A DNA stretch of 40,415 bases from NCBI RefSeq assembly GCF_001015055.1, contig NZ_BBWZ01000042.1, positions 1 through 40,415 of the forward strand, in the 5' to 3' direction. How positions within the stretch are numbered: the first letter of the stretch is position 1; each line of letters begins with the position of its first letter. Shown here one piece after another: positions 24,728-32,793 of the stretch. Both the position numbers and the translations under genes were made by a program. The stretch is from Aneurinibacillus tyrosinisolvens (GTDB taxonomy: Bacteria; Bacillota; Bacilli; Aneurinibacillales; Aneurinibacillaceae). The notes under the pieces are model-generated. The model was not told where the DNA came from. It worked only from the letters and a program-made list of their open reading frames with translations, and made no database searches.

Positions 24728-25186
24728 ATGGAGCAATATAGATTGTTCATTGGAAGATGTTGATCTTGCCGTAGCCGCTGCAAAAAAAGCTTTTGAACAG
24801 TCCGCCTGGAGCAGTATACTGCCCGCTGAACGGGGCAGAATGCTCCTGAAAATGGCAGGACTTATTCGTGAGCGAAAAGATAAGCTGGCTGAATTGGAAA
24901 CTTTGGATAACGGGAAACCTTTGAATCAAGCTTATGCCGATGTTGAAGTAGCCGCAAGATATAGCGTCAAACCTGTTCCGCAGGATCGAGGCTAGTGGTC
25001 GAAAAATCGATTCATGATAATTTCGTCAGCAGAGTGGTTGAGAAAATGGAGTAGTTAACCGTTGGACCAGGACTGTCCAATCCGGATATTGGACCAATTG
25101 TTTCGAAAAAACAGTTGGATAGAGTGCTGGGCTATATGGATGTGGCTAAAAAAGAAGGATTGCGTATTTTAACAGGTGGCGAATAG
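24728..25186 (+). pseudogene. Remnant of an NAD-dependent aldehyde dehydrogenase
   Basis: Three separate blocks of an ALDH survive. An ATG at 24728 gives MEQYRLFIG. From about 24750, in another frame, DVDLAVAAAKKAFEQSAWS ... LETLDNGKPLNQAYADVEVAARY corresponds to roughly residues 35-110 of a full enzyme. From about 24993, in another frame, LVVEKSIHDNFVSRVVEKM, a TAG, then LTVGPGLSNPDIGPIVSKKQLDRV up to LTGGE and a second TAG. The nucleotide-binding region, the catalytic Glu and Cys and the whole C-terminal third are missing. At least two deletions plus nonsense changes have removed about 350 of some 490 residues, so it is certainly inactive. Confidence 0.85.
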
Positions 25187-25230
25187 AGTGAATAACGACT
25201 TTTTGAATAAAAATGGGAAGGATTGAAAGT

Positions 25231-26547
25231 ATGAAGAACTCTGGAGTAGATTCTCGCTATCGTTCGACCATTCTCCTGCTAATGTTTTTAGGTGCAGCCA
25301 TCAATTATATGGACCGTGCCAATATTGGTATCGCAGCTCCGCTAATCGCCAAGCATTTTCAATTTAATGACGCTCAAATGGGAATTATTCTATCTTGTGT
25401 ATTGTGGACCTATACGATCGCCCAGATTCCCATGGGAATTTTGATTGACAAGTTTGGTACACGGGTTGCCATTTTTGTAGGTGTTTTGGTATGGTCCATC
25501 ATGACAGGGTTAACTGGAATGGCCACTGGATTTATGAGTCTTCTACTCTGTCGAATGTTGATGGGGTTAGGAGAAGCCCCTACTTTTCCAGGTTTTGGCC
25601 GTGTTGTTGCTCAATGGTTTCCGGCTAGCGAAAGAGGAAAGGCCAATGCCTCCTTTATTTCTGCGGTAATGTTCGGATCGGCCTTCACTCCTCCTTTGGT
25701 TACATTTGTCATGATAAACTATGGCTGGTCCAGTGCATTTTTCGTAACAGGCTTAATCAGCATAATTTGGGCTTTCTTCTGGTGGAAATATTTTAGAAAT
25801 CGTCCCGCAGAATCACCCTATGTCTCCCAACAAGAGATTTCGGTTATAGGCGACACGGATGAAAAATACGCACCCGTCAAAATTCCATGGTATAGCTTAT
25901 TAAAGTACCGTAATGTATGGGCTTTAATGATTGGCTTGTTTGCAATCGATTATGTTTTATATATCTTTGTTTCCTGGCTTCCGACATTCCTGGTCAAATC
26001 TAAACATCTAACACTTTCAAAAACAGGATTCGTTGCCATGATTCCGTACATTGTTGCCTTCGTGTTAACCTGGGTTTTTGGATTGTTGTCGGATCACCTC
26101 GTGCGTAAAGGCTGGTCTGCTACGAAAGCATGCCGCACATTGGCAGTCATTGGGATGATCATTTCTATGTCCATTCTATTGGCTGTTCAAGTTGAGAGCA
26201 TCTCTTGGGTCATTTTGTTTTTAAGTCTTGCTCTGGGCGGAGTAATGGCAGCGAATGGTGTCATCTGGGCATTGCCAGCGGCCATCTCCAAACCAAATTA
26301 TGTAGGAAGAATCGGAGCACTCCAAAATTTTGCAGGTAATATCGGGGGTACATTGGCTCCACTTATTACAGGGTTTATATTGCAGTCTACAGGCTCATTT
26401 GTTATTCCTCTTTCCATTGGAGGAGGCCTGGCACTGGTAGCTATCCTGTCTTATCTCTTCTTGATGAAGGAGCAACCCGTACTAATCGGTGACCATAGTG
26501 AATCTAACGGTGCAGGTAACCCCATTGATGTAAATCACTCCATATAA
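25231..26547 (+). CDS. MFS transporter of the anion:cation symporter (GudP/ExuT/TtuB) type
   Basis: 438-residue membrane protein with 12 predicted segments in two halves around a loop near residue 200. Seen: AINYMDRANIGIAAPLI in the first segment, the motif-A loop GILIDKFGTR, RMLMGLGEAPTFPGFGRVVAQWFP, and a second-half equivalent (GLLSDHLVRKG). NYxDRxxI and GExPxFP are hallmarks of the ACS family, which imports hexuronates, glucarate/galactarate, galactonate, tartrate or phthalate with protons. The ATG at 25231 was chosen for the AAGGA nine bases upstream; the frame opens at 25213 without a ribosome binding site. The ligand is likely the acid handled by the surrounding enzymes. Confidence 0.9.
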   Translation: MKNSGVDSRYRSTILLLMFLGAAINYMDRANIGIAAPLIAKHFQFNDAQMGIILSCVLWTYTIAQIPMGILIDKFGTRVAIFVGVLVWSIMTGLTGMATGFMSLLLCRMLMGLGEAPTFPGFGRVVAQWFPASERGKANASFISAVMFGSAFTPPLVTFVMINYGWSSAFFVTGLISIIWAFFWWKYFRNRPAESPYVSQQEISVIGDTDEKYAPVKIPWYSLLKYRNVWALMIGLFAIDYVLYIFVSWLPTFLVKSKHLTLSKTGFVAMIPYIVAFVLTWVFGLLSDHLVRKGWSATKACRTLAVIGMIISMSILLAVQVESISWVILFLSLALGGVMAANGVIWALPAAISKPNYVGRIGALQNFAGNIGGTLAPLITGFILQSTGSFVIPLSIGGGLALVAILSYLFLMKEQPVLIGDHSESNGAGNPIDVNHSI

Positions 26548-26561
26548 AGGTGTTGATTAAA

Positions 26562-27839
26562 ATGGCCGTATTGGAAAGTGGATTTGATTTTGAAAGTCCA
26601 ATCATGTACAAGGTTCAACAATCTTTTGATAATAGGATGCTGGATAAGACTCAAATTGAACATGTTCTTAGAGAACAATTTCACAACGAAGCAATTAAAA
26701 ATTTAATAAAACCTAACATGAAAATTGCTGTGGCTGTTGGCAGCAGAGGAATAAGGCATATATCCTTTATCGTTCGCACAGTGATCGACTTGTTTAGAGA
26801 ATTGGGGGCCGAACCGTTTATTGTTCCTGCAATGGCTAGCCATGGAGGAGGAGAAGCGGAGGGGCAGCGGAGTGTTCTGGCGAACTATGGTATTACCGAG
26901 GAAACAATGGGTGTTCCTATCAATCCTTCGATGGAAACAGTAGAATTAGGTAACGCCGATGGAGTACCTATCCATTTTAGTAAAGTCGCTTTAGAAAGCG
27001 ATTTCATTGTTCCGGTTTGCCGGATTAAACCACATACCGATTTTAAAGGACCTATTGAAAGCGGTGTCTTTAAAATGCTTTGCATTGGTTTAGGAAAACA
27101 TAAAGGCGCCTCCACAATCCATAGTGCCGGATTTGCTGCTTTTCCAACGCTTATACCGGCAGCTGGACAGTATGTCCTTGATCACGCGCCCGTGGGTCTT
27201 GCGGTTTGTGTAGTGGAGAATAGTTACGATGAGGTAGAGAATGTTTACGTGATTCCTAAAGAACGGATTCCTGCTGAAGAACCCGTATTACTTGAGAAGG
27301 CGAAACGTTTATTGCCAAGAATTAACGTGGATCCAATCGATTTATTGATTATCGATCAACTAGGTAAAGATATTAGCGGAGAAGGAATGGATCCTAATGT
27401 GACGGGAAGATCCCCTGTACCTGGCGTGCTCTTTGAGGGGACTTCTACGATTCACCGAATTGCTGTTTTAGACTTAACAGAAGAAACCCATGGAAATGCC
27501 ACTGGAATCGGGATGGCTGATTTAACAACGATAAGGTGTTTCGAAAAAGTAGATTTACAAGTAACTTATGCTAACGTACTAACAGCAGGATTGTTTCAAA
27601 GTGCAAAAATTCCTGTCATGCTGGAAAATGACCGTCAGGTTTTGGCAGTTGGACTAAAGGCTGCAACACAAGTTCCTTCTAGCAGGGCTCGAGTTGTCCA
27701 CATAAGGGATACTCTTCACCTTTCGGAATTCTGGGTTTCGGAAATTATAGCAAAAGAACTCGATAACAATCCTCAGTTTACTGTAAGCGATGATAGGCGA
27801 CCCTTTGCATTTGATTCTGAAGGGAATCTTATCCGGTGA
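26562..27839 (+). CDS. LarA-like (DUF2088) protein, probable 2-hydroxyacid racemase/epimerase
   Basis: 425-residue protein with a LarA/DUF2088-type N-terminal domain. Seen: an MKIAVAVGSRGI strand, VPAMASHGGGEAEGQRSVLANYGI, the block CRIKPHTDFKGPIESGVFKML followed by CIGLGKHKGASTIH with candidate Lys/His cofactor ligands, and a C-terminal half specific to this subgroup. In lactate racemase the family uses a nickel pincer nucleotide made by LarB, LarC and LarE, none of which is in this window. The reaction is inferred: racemisation or epimerisation at C2 of a hydroxy acid, which would fit the FAD-dependent 2-hydroxyacid dehydrogenase downstream. ATG at 26562 with AAAGGTG upstream; 14 bp after the transporter gene. 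Confidence 0.78.
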   Translation: MAVLESGFDFESPIMYKVQQSFDNRMLDKTQIEHVLREQFHNEAIKNLIKPNMKIAVAVGSRGIRHISFIVRTVIDLFRELGAEPFIVPAMASHGGGEAEGQRSVLANYGITEETMGVPINPSMETVELGNADGVPIHFSKVALESDFIVPVCRIKPHTDFKGPIESGVFKMLCIGLGKHKGASTIHSAGFAAFPTLIPAAGQYVLDHAPVGLAVCVVENSYDEVENVYVIPKERIPAEEPVLLEKAKRLLPRINVDPIDLLIIDQLGKDISGEGMDPNVTGRSPVPGVLFEGTSTIHRIAVLDLTEETHGNATGIGMADLTTIRCFEKVDLQVTYANVLTAGLFQSAKIPVMLENDRQVLAVGLKAATQVPSSRARVVHIRDTLHLSEFWVSEIIAKELDNNPQFTVSDDRRPFAFDSEGNLIR

Positions 27840-27884
27840 TTCTATAAAGTTTAAGCGGCAGGATAGCTGCAGTGCAACAAAAAT

Positions 27885-27912
27885 ACCCACCAGCTAAGCA
27901 GGTGGGTTCTTT
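27885..27912 (+). terminator. Rho-independent terminator
   Basis: ACCCACC (27885-27891) pairs with GGTGGGT (27901-27907), nine-base loop, then TCTTTCC. It separates the dehydrogenase/transporter/LarA group from the 2-oxoacid dehydrogenase genes. Confidence 0.65.
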
Positions 27913-28076
27913 CCGATCCCTGTAAAAAAAGTTTTTCATTTACAATAAACTTTCTAAAATGTATTGTAATATGACGAATTATTTTGAATAATAGATAAAA
28001 GAACAAAAATATTAATATATCAGATTTCAGATACAAATATATGAGACCAAATACTAGAAGAAAAAGGAGGGATATC

Positions 28077-29270
28077 ATGCATTTTAAATTTAAACTACCG
28101 GATATTGGAGAAGGATTGCATGAAGCTGAGATTGTCCGCTGGCTTGTCAAACCAGGAGATAGGATTGAGGCCGACCAGGTTGTCGCAGAAATTCAAACCG
28201 ATAAAGCCGTTGTGGAAATTCCTTCCCCAGTCGGCGGGAAAATCGGTTCACTTGCCGGAGATGAGGGAAGTGTCGTTCATGTTGGAGAAGTGCTAATTAC
28301 TGTAGAGGAAGAAAAGGAAATGGAGCCTGCACCTGCCCTTCCAGAAGCCCGCCCGGAACAAAAGAAAAAGAAACGTGCATTGGCCGCACCCACCGTCCGC
28401 AAACTAGCCAGAGAGCTTGGAATCGATATCGAGCAGGTAACGGGAACAGGGCCGGGTGGACGAGTTATGGAAACAGATATCCGTATATTTATCCAACCTG
28501 TTTCTAACGAGAATTCTAATAGGGAATCACATTCTGACCCCGTCTTACATACTGTAGAAAGCGCAAACCTGGAGGAAGAAATTCCGTTTCAAGGATTACG
28601 AAAGCGAATCAGTGAAAAGATGGTGCAGTCTGTTTATACAGCACCACAAGCGACTGGAATGGATGAGATTGATGTCACCCAATTGGTAGAATTAAAGGAA
28701 AGCCTCTTGCCGTATGCTGAAGCGTATGGCTGCAAGCTTACATATCTTCCGTTTATTATTAAAGCGGTTACAAAAACGTTGAAAGAGCAACCGTACTTTA
28801 ATGCTTCACTAAAGCCGGAAAGCGGAAAAATTATCCTTAAAAAATACTATAACATCGGAATTGCAACGGCTACGAAAGACGGCCTCATTGTACCGGTCAT
28901 TAAAAATGCTGATCAAAAATCGATACTGGAGATCGCACTTGAACTAGAGCAGCTAGTAGAAAAAGTACGGCAGCGGAGAGTCGATGCGGCAGATTTACAG
29001 GGAGGAACCTTTACGATTAGCAGTACCGGTAAGAAGGGAGGCTGGTTCGCCACACCTATTATCAATTATCCGGAAGTAGCTATTCTGGGCGTGCATGCGA
29101 TTAAAGAACGGCCGGCCGTTATCAACCATCAGATTGCGATACGGAGCATGATGGGTATGTCCCTGACATTTGACCATCGAGTCATTGATGGAGAACATGC
29201 CGGAAAATTTATGGAGTCTTTCTCCCATATTCTTGAAAACCCGCAGGCCTTGTATTTGGAGGTGAGATAG
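28077..29270 (+). CDS. 2-oxoacid dehydrogenase complex E2 (dihydrolipoyl acyltransferase)
   Basis: 397-residue E2 core protein. Domain order: one lipoyl domain (about 1-77) with lipoylated K43 in IQTDKAVVEIP, a charged linker, a peripheral subunit-binding domain (APTVRKLARELGIDIEQVTGTGPGGRV), a second linker, and a catalytic domain ending with the active-site motif DHRVIDGEHAGKF. All functional residues are present. ATG at 28077 with AAAGGAGG upstream. The lead position of E2 in the cluster is unusual. The acyl group is unknown: the E1 subunits look like the pyruvate/branched-chain heterotetrameric type. Confidence 0.93.
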   Translation: MHFKFKLPDIGEGLHEAEIVRWLVKPGDRIEADQVVAEIQTDKAVVEIPSPVGGKIGSLAGDEGSVVHVGEVLITVEEEKEMEPAPALPEARPEQKKKKRALAAPTVRKLARELGIDIEQVTGTGPGGRVMETDIRIFIQPVSNENSNRESHSDPVLHTVESANLEEEIPFQGLRKRISEKMVQSVYTAPQATGMDEIDVTQLVELKESLLPYAEAYGCKLTYLPFIIKAVTKTLKEQPYFNASLKPESGKIILKKYYNIGIATATKDGLIVPVIKNADQKSILEIALELEQLVEKVRQRRVDAADLQGGTFTISSTGKKGGWFATPIINYPEVAILGVHAIKERPAVINHQIAIRSMMGMSLTFDHRVIDGEHAGKFMESFSHILENPQALYLEVR

Positions 29271-30683
29271 ATGGTTGTCGGGGATTTCATTGCCGAAACG
29301 GGTGTTCTTGTCATTGGCGGAGGCCCGGGAGGATATACGGCCGCCATCCGGGCAGCACAACTCGGACAAGAAGTAACACTCGTAGAGAAAAAAGCGTTGG
29401 GAGGAATTTGCCTCAATGAGGGTTGTATTCCGTCCAAGGCGTTGATTTCAGCGGCGGAAGACTATCATAAATTAAGCAAAATGGCAGCGCGAGGTATCGA
29501 AGTAGAACATGCAACCCTTAATTTCTCTAAATTTCAGGAATGGAAGAATAAACAGGTCATCTCCAGGCTTTCTGGCGGGATCGCCGCCCTCTGCAAAAGC
29601 AACAACGTGAATATCATGGAAGGAGAAGCCTATTTTACGGATAAAAATGAGGTTCGTGTTATCTCCGACTATGCATCCCAACGTATTCGCTTTGGGCACT
29701 GTATCATTGCTACGGGTTCCCGTCCGATTGAGATTTCTACTCTTCCTTTTGGTGGTAGGATCCTCTCTTCAACAGAAGCATTATCACTTGATGAAATTCC
29801 AGGAAGCATGATTGTAGTAGGTGGCGGCTATATCGGCATCGAACTGGGAACGGCATTTGCCAAATTCGGAACAAAGGTGACGATAATCGAAGCGACTTCT
29901 AACATTTTGCCTGGTTTTGATATCGAAATGTCGCGCATCTTGAAGAAAAATTTAAAAAAACTGGGCGTACATATTCATACCGGGGCTACTGTCATTCGAA
30001 ATGAAGCAGCTGAGCACAATGTAACGATCACCGCTCGCATGGAAGAACAGGAGGAAATGTTTCAGGCAGATTATTGTCTCGTAACGGTAGGACGCCGCCC
30101 GAATACAGAACACCTGGGGCTTAAGGAGATTGGAATTAAGGTCGATGAAAAGGGCCTAATCCAAATTAATGAGCAATGCCGGACCACTGTTCCACACATT
30201 TTTGCGATTGGGGATGCAGTTCCTGGTCCAGCTCTGGCCCATAAAGCTTCCTATGAAGGAAAGGTAGCAGCAGAAGCCATTGCGAATGTACATAGTGTCA
30301 TTGATTATGTGGGACTGCCAGCTGTCGTCTTTTCCGATCCGGAAATTGCAACCGTTGGATTGAACGAGGTTCAGGCTAAGGAGCAAGGATATCAGGTGAA
30401 AGTCGGCAAATTCCCGTTTTCGGCAAACGGGCGAGCCCTAACCAGTGATGAAACAGAAGGTTTTACCAAAATTGTGGCTGATGAAGATGAACGAGTACTC
30501 GGGGTCCAAATCATCGGCTCCCAGGCTTCCAATATGATTAGCGGCGCCGTCCTGGCTATGGAGATGGGGGCGAAAGTAGAAGATATTTCTCTCACTATTT
30601 ATCCTCATCCAACCCTAGCAGAAGGTATTCTCGAGGCATCAGAGATTCTACTGAAAAAAGCGATTCATATGGTGAATTCATAA
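29271..30683 (+). CDS. lpdA: Dihydrolipoamide dehydrogenase (E3)
   Basis: 470-residue FAD disulfide oxidoreductase that reoxidises the lipoyl arm of E2 with NAD. Seen: FAD motif VLVIGGGPGGYTAAIRAAQLG, redox pair C47/C52 in GGICLNEGCIPSK, NAD motif VVGGGYIGIELGTAFAKFG, AIGDAVPGPALAHKASYEG, and the interface His-Pro near the C-terminus (IYPHPTLAE). It starts directly after the E2 stop with GGAGGTGAGATAG as ribosome binding site. Dedicated E3 for this complex. Confidence 0.95.
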   Translation: MVVGDFIAETGVLVIGGGPGGYTAAIRAAQLGQEVTLVEKKALGGICLNEGCIPSKALISAAEDYHKLSKMAARGIEVEHATLNFSKFQEWKNKQVISRLSGGIAALCKSNNVNIMEGEAYFTDKNEVRVISDYASQRIRFGHCIIATGSRPIEISTLPFGGRILSSTEALSLDEIPGSMIVVGGGYIGIELGTAFAKFGTKVTIIEATSNILPGFDIEMSRILKKNLKKLGVHIHTGATVIRNEAAEHNVTITARMEEQEEMFQADYCLVTVGRRPNTEHLGLKEIGIKVDEKGLIQINEQCRTTVPHIFAIGDAVPGPALAHKASYEGKVAAEAIANVHSVIDYVGLPAVVFSDPEIATVGLNEVQAKEQGYQVKVGKFPFSANGRALTSDETEGFTKIVADEDERVLGVQIIGSQASNMISGAVLAMEMGAKVEDISLTIYPHPTLAEGILEASEILLKKAIHMVNS

Positions 30684-30704
30684 CCTCAAAGGAGAGAAAA
30701 TACG

Positions 30705-31802
30705 ATGTTAAAATCCGAGATGATGAAAATGGACTCCTATCAAATTCTCCACCCCAATGGCGACGTCGATGAATCCCGCCTCTCCGAAATGGATGTAAAC
30801 AATGGCTTGCTTCTATCGATGTATGAATGGATGCTGAAAACCAGAATCCTTGATGCCCGGCTGCTTAAAATGCAGCGGCAGGGAAGGATCGGAACGTATG
30901 CTCCATTTAGCGGACAGGAAGCCGCCCAGGTCGGCAGCGCGTTAGCCCTGCAAAAACTGGACTGGATTTTCCCTACCTATCGAGAGATTGCCGCCTGTAT
31001 GGTACACGGGCTTTCGATTGAACAGGCGATTCTCTATTTCAAAGGACACCTTCATGGCGGAAGGACACCTGATAATCTGAACATATTTCCCATTCAAATT
31101 ATCATTGCGGGTCAGATTCCCCAGGCTGCGGGCTGTGCCTGGGCATCAAAACTGAAAGGGGAAAACAATATTTCAGTTAGTTATTTCGGGGACGGAGCCA
31201 CTTCAGAGGGCGATTTCCATGAAGGGCTGAATTTTGCCGCTGTTTACCAGCTCCCTGTCCTCTTTTTCTGCCAGAACAACCATTGGGCCATCAGCCTTCC
31301 GCTTCATAAACAAATGGCGAGTGAATCGATCGCCCAAAAAGCGGTGGCTTACGGTATGAAAGGAGTGCAGGTAGACGGAAATGATGTGCTTGCCGTATAT
31401 CAAGTCACAAGGGAGGCAGCAGAACGGGCCCGGAACGGACAAGGCCCTACCTTAATTGAAGCGGTGACGTACCGACAAGGGCCGCATACAACGGCAGATG
31501 ATCCAACGAAATACCGTAATGCGGAAGAAGTAAGCACCTGGACAAATGAAAAAGATCCGATTGTTCGCTTCGAAGCTTTTCTGCTTAAGCGAGGATTAAT
31601 TTCAGAAGCTGATAGAGGAGCTTTAACAGCAAAATTGGAGACAGAAGTTGCAGAGGCTATTTCTGAAGCAGAGATGATTCAACCTTCATCCGTCTATGAT
31701 GCCTTTGATCATGTATACGATTCGCCTCATAAGCTGCTGCAGGAGCAAAAAGAAGAAATTATACAGCGGAGGCAAGGAAAAGGAGAGAGCGACAATGGCT
31801 AA
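30705..31802 (+). CDS. 2-oxoacid dehydrogenase E1 alpha subunit (PdhA-like)
   Basis: 365-residue thiamine-diphosphate-binding subunit that decarboxylates the 2-oxoacid. Seen: the TPP/Mg motif GDGATSEGDFHEGLNFAAVYQLPVLFFCQNN, RQGRIGTYAPFSGQEAAQVG, and the phosphorylation-loop-like YRQGPHTTADDPTKYR. The HGGRTPDNLNIFPIQIIIAGQIPQAAG region resembles PdhA rather than the acetoin enzyme, which has a GGKGGSMH-type motif. Substrate unknown; the cluster suggests a 2-oxoacid derived from the imported hydroxy acid. It overlaps the beta-subunit gene by eight bases, so synthesis is coupled. ATG at 30705 after AAAGGAGAG. Confidence 0.92.
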   Translation: MLKSEMMKMDSYQILHPNGDVDESRLSEMDVNNGLLLSMYEWMLKTRILDARLLKMQRQGRIGTYAPFSGQEAAQVGSALALQKLDWIFPTYREIAACMVHGLSIEQAILYFKGHLHGGRTPDNLNIFPIQIIIAGQIPQAAGCAWASKLKGENNISVSYFGDGATSEGDFHEGLNFAAVYQLPVLFFCQNNHWAISLPLHKQMASESIAQKAVAYGMKGVQVDGNDVLAVYQVTREAAERARNGQGPTLIEAVTYRQGPHTTADDPTKYRNAEEVSTWTNEKDPIVRFEAFLLKRGLISEADRGALTAKLETEVAEAISEAEMIQPSSVYDAFDHVYDSPHKLLQEQKEEIIQRRQGKGESDNG

Positions 31803-32772
31803 TCTGACGATGGTGGAAGCAATTCGAGAAGCAATGGCACAGGAAATGGAGAGAGAAGGACGTGTAATTATTCTCGGGGAAGATGTCGGCGTTAACGGAG
31901 GGGTGTTCCGGGCCACAGAAGGGCTGCAGGATCGCTTTGGAGAAAACCGGGTGTTTGACACACCATTAGCGGAGTCAGGGATCATAGGGACCGCAGTAGG
32001 GCTTGCGGTGAACGGGATGCGCCCGATTGCCGAAATTCAGTTCCTTGGGTTTATTTACGAAACGATGGATCAGGTGTGCGCCCAGGCCGCACGGGTTCGT
32101 TTCCGCTCGGCCGGAAGGTTTACCGTCCCCCTTGTTATTCGCAGTCCGTTTGGCGGCGGCGTGCGTACACCTGAGCTTCATTCGGACAGCCTGGAAGCCC
32201 TTTTTCTTCATACACCAGGCCTGAAAGTCGTAATGCCGTCCAATCCTTATGATGCAAAGGGACTGCTCATTTCAGCCATTCGGGATGAGAATCCGGTTTT
32301 GTTTATCGAGCCGATGAAGTTATACCGGGCTTTCCGGGAAGAAGTGCCGGAAGAACCCTATACGATTCCGTTGGGCAAAGCGAAGGTAGTAAAAGAAGGG
32401 CAGGATGCAACGGTTGTTACGTATGGGCCTACGGTTCCTCTCGTAACAAAAATTGCCCAGGAATACCAGGCCAAAGGCATCGATATCGAAGTCATTGATT
32501 TACGCACCATCCAACCCCTTGATTTCGATACGATTATTGAATCAGTAGAGAAAACCGGACGGTTAATGATTGTTCATGAAGCTGTAAAAACAGGAGGGGT
32601 AGGCGGAGAAATTGCGGCCATCATAAGTGAGCGCGCTTTATTCTCCTTATGTGCGCCAATTTTGCGAATTACCGGATATGATACACCGTATCCTGTGCCT
32701 TCTATCGAAGACGATTGGCTGCCTAATGCGCAGCGGATTCAGGAAGGTCTGGAAAAAATGATGTCCTATTAA
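31795..32772 (+). CDS. 2-oxoacid dehydrogenase E1 beta subunit (PdhB-like)
   Basis: 325-residue transketolase-like beta subunit that completes the E1 active site with the alpha subunit. Seen: LTMVEAIREAMAQEMERE, LGEDVGVNGGVFRATEGLQ, FDTPLAESGIIGTAVGLA, SPFGGGVRTPELHSDSLEA, and the C-terminal transketolase domain (VVTYGPTV, IDLRTIQPLD, VHEAVKTGGVGGEIAA). The ATG at 31795 was selected because AAGGAGAG is seven bases upstream and it is the normal PdhB start; the open frame reaching back to 31696 overlaps the alpha gene. Confidence 0.93.
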   Translation: MANLTMVEAIREAMAQEMEREGRVIILGEDVGVNGGVFRATEGLQDRFGENRVFDTPLAESGIIGTAVGLAVNGMRPIAEIQFLGFIYETMDQVCAQAARVRFRSAGRFTVPLVIRSPFGGGVRTPELHSDSLEALFLHTPGLKVVMPSNPYDAKGLLISAIRDENPVLFIEPMKLYRAFREEVPEEPYTIPLGKAKVVKEGQDATVVTYGPTVPLVTKIAQEYQAKGIDIEVIDLRTIQPLDFDTIIESVEKTGRLMIVHEAVKTGGVGGEIAAIISERALFSLCAPILRITGYDTPYPVPSIEDDWLPNAQRIQEGLEKMMSY

Positions 32773-32793
32773 ACTAGAAAAGGAATGATGCAA

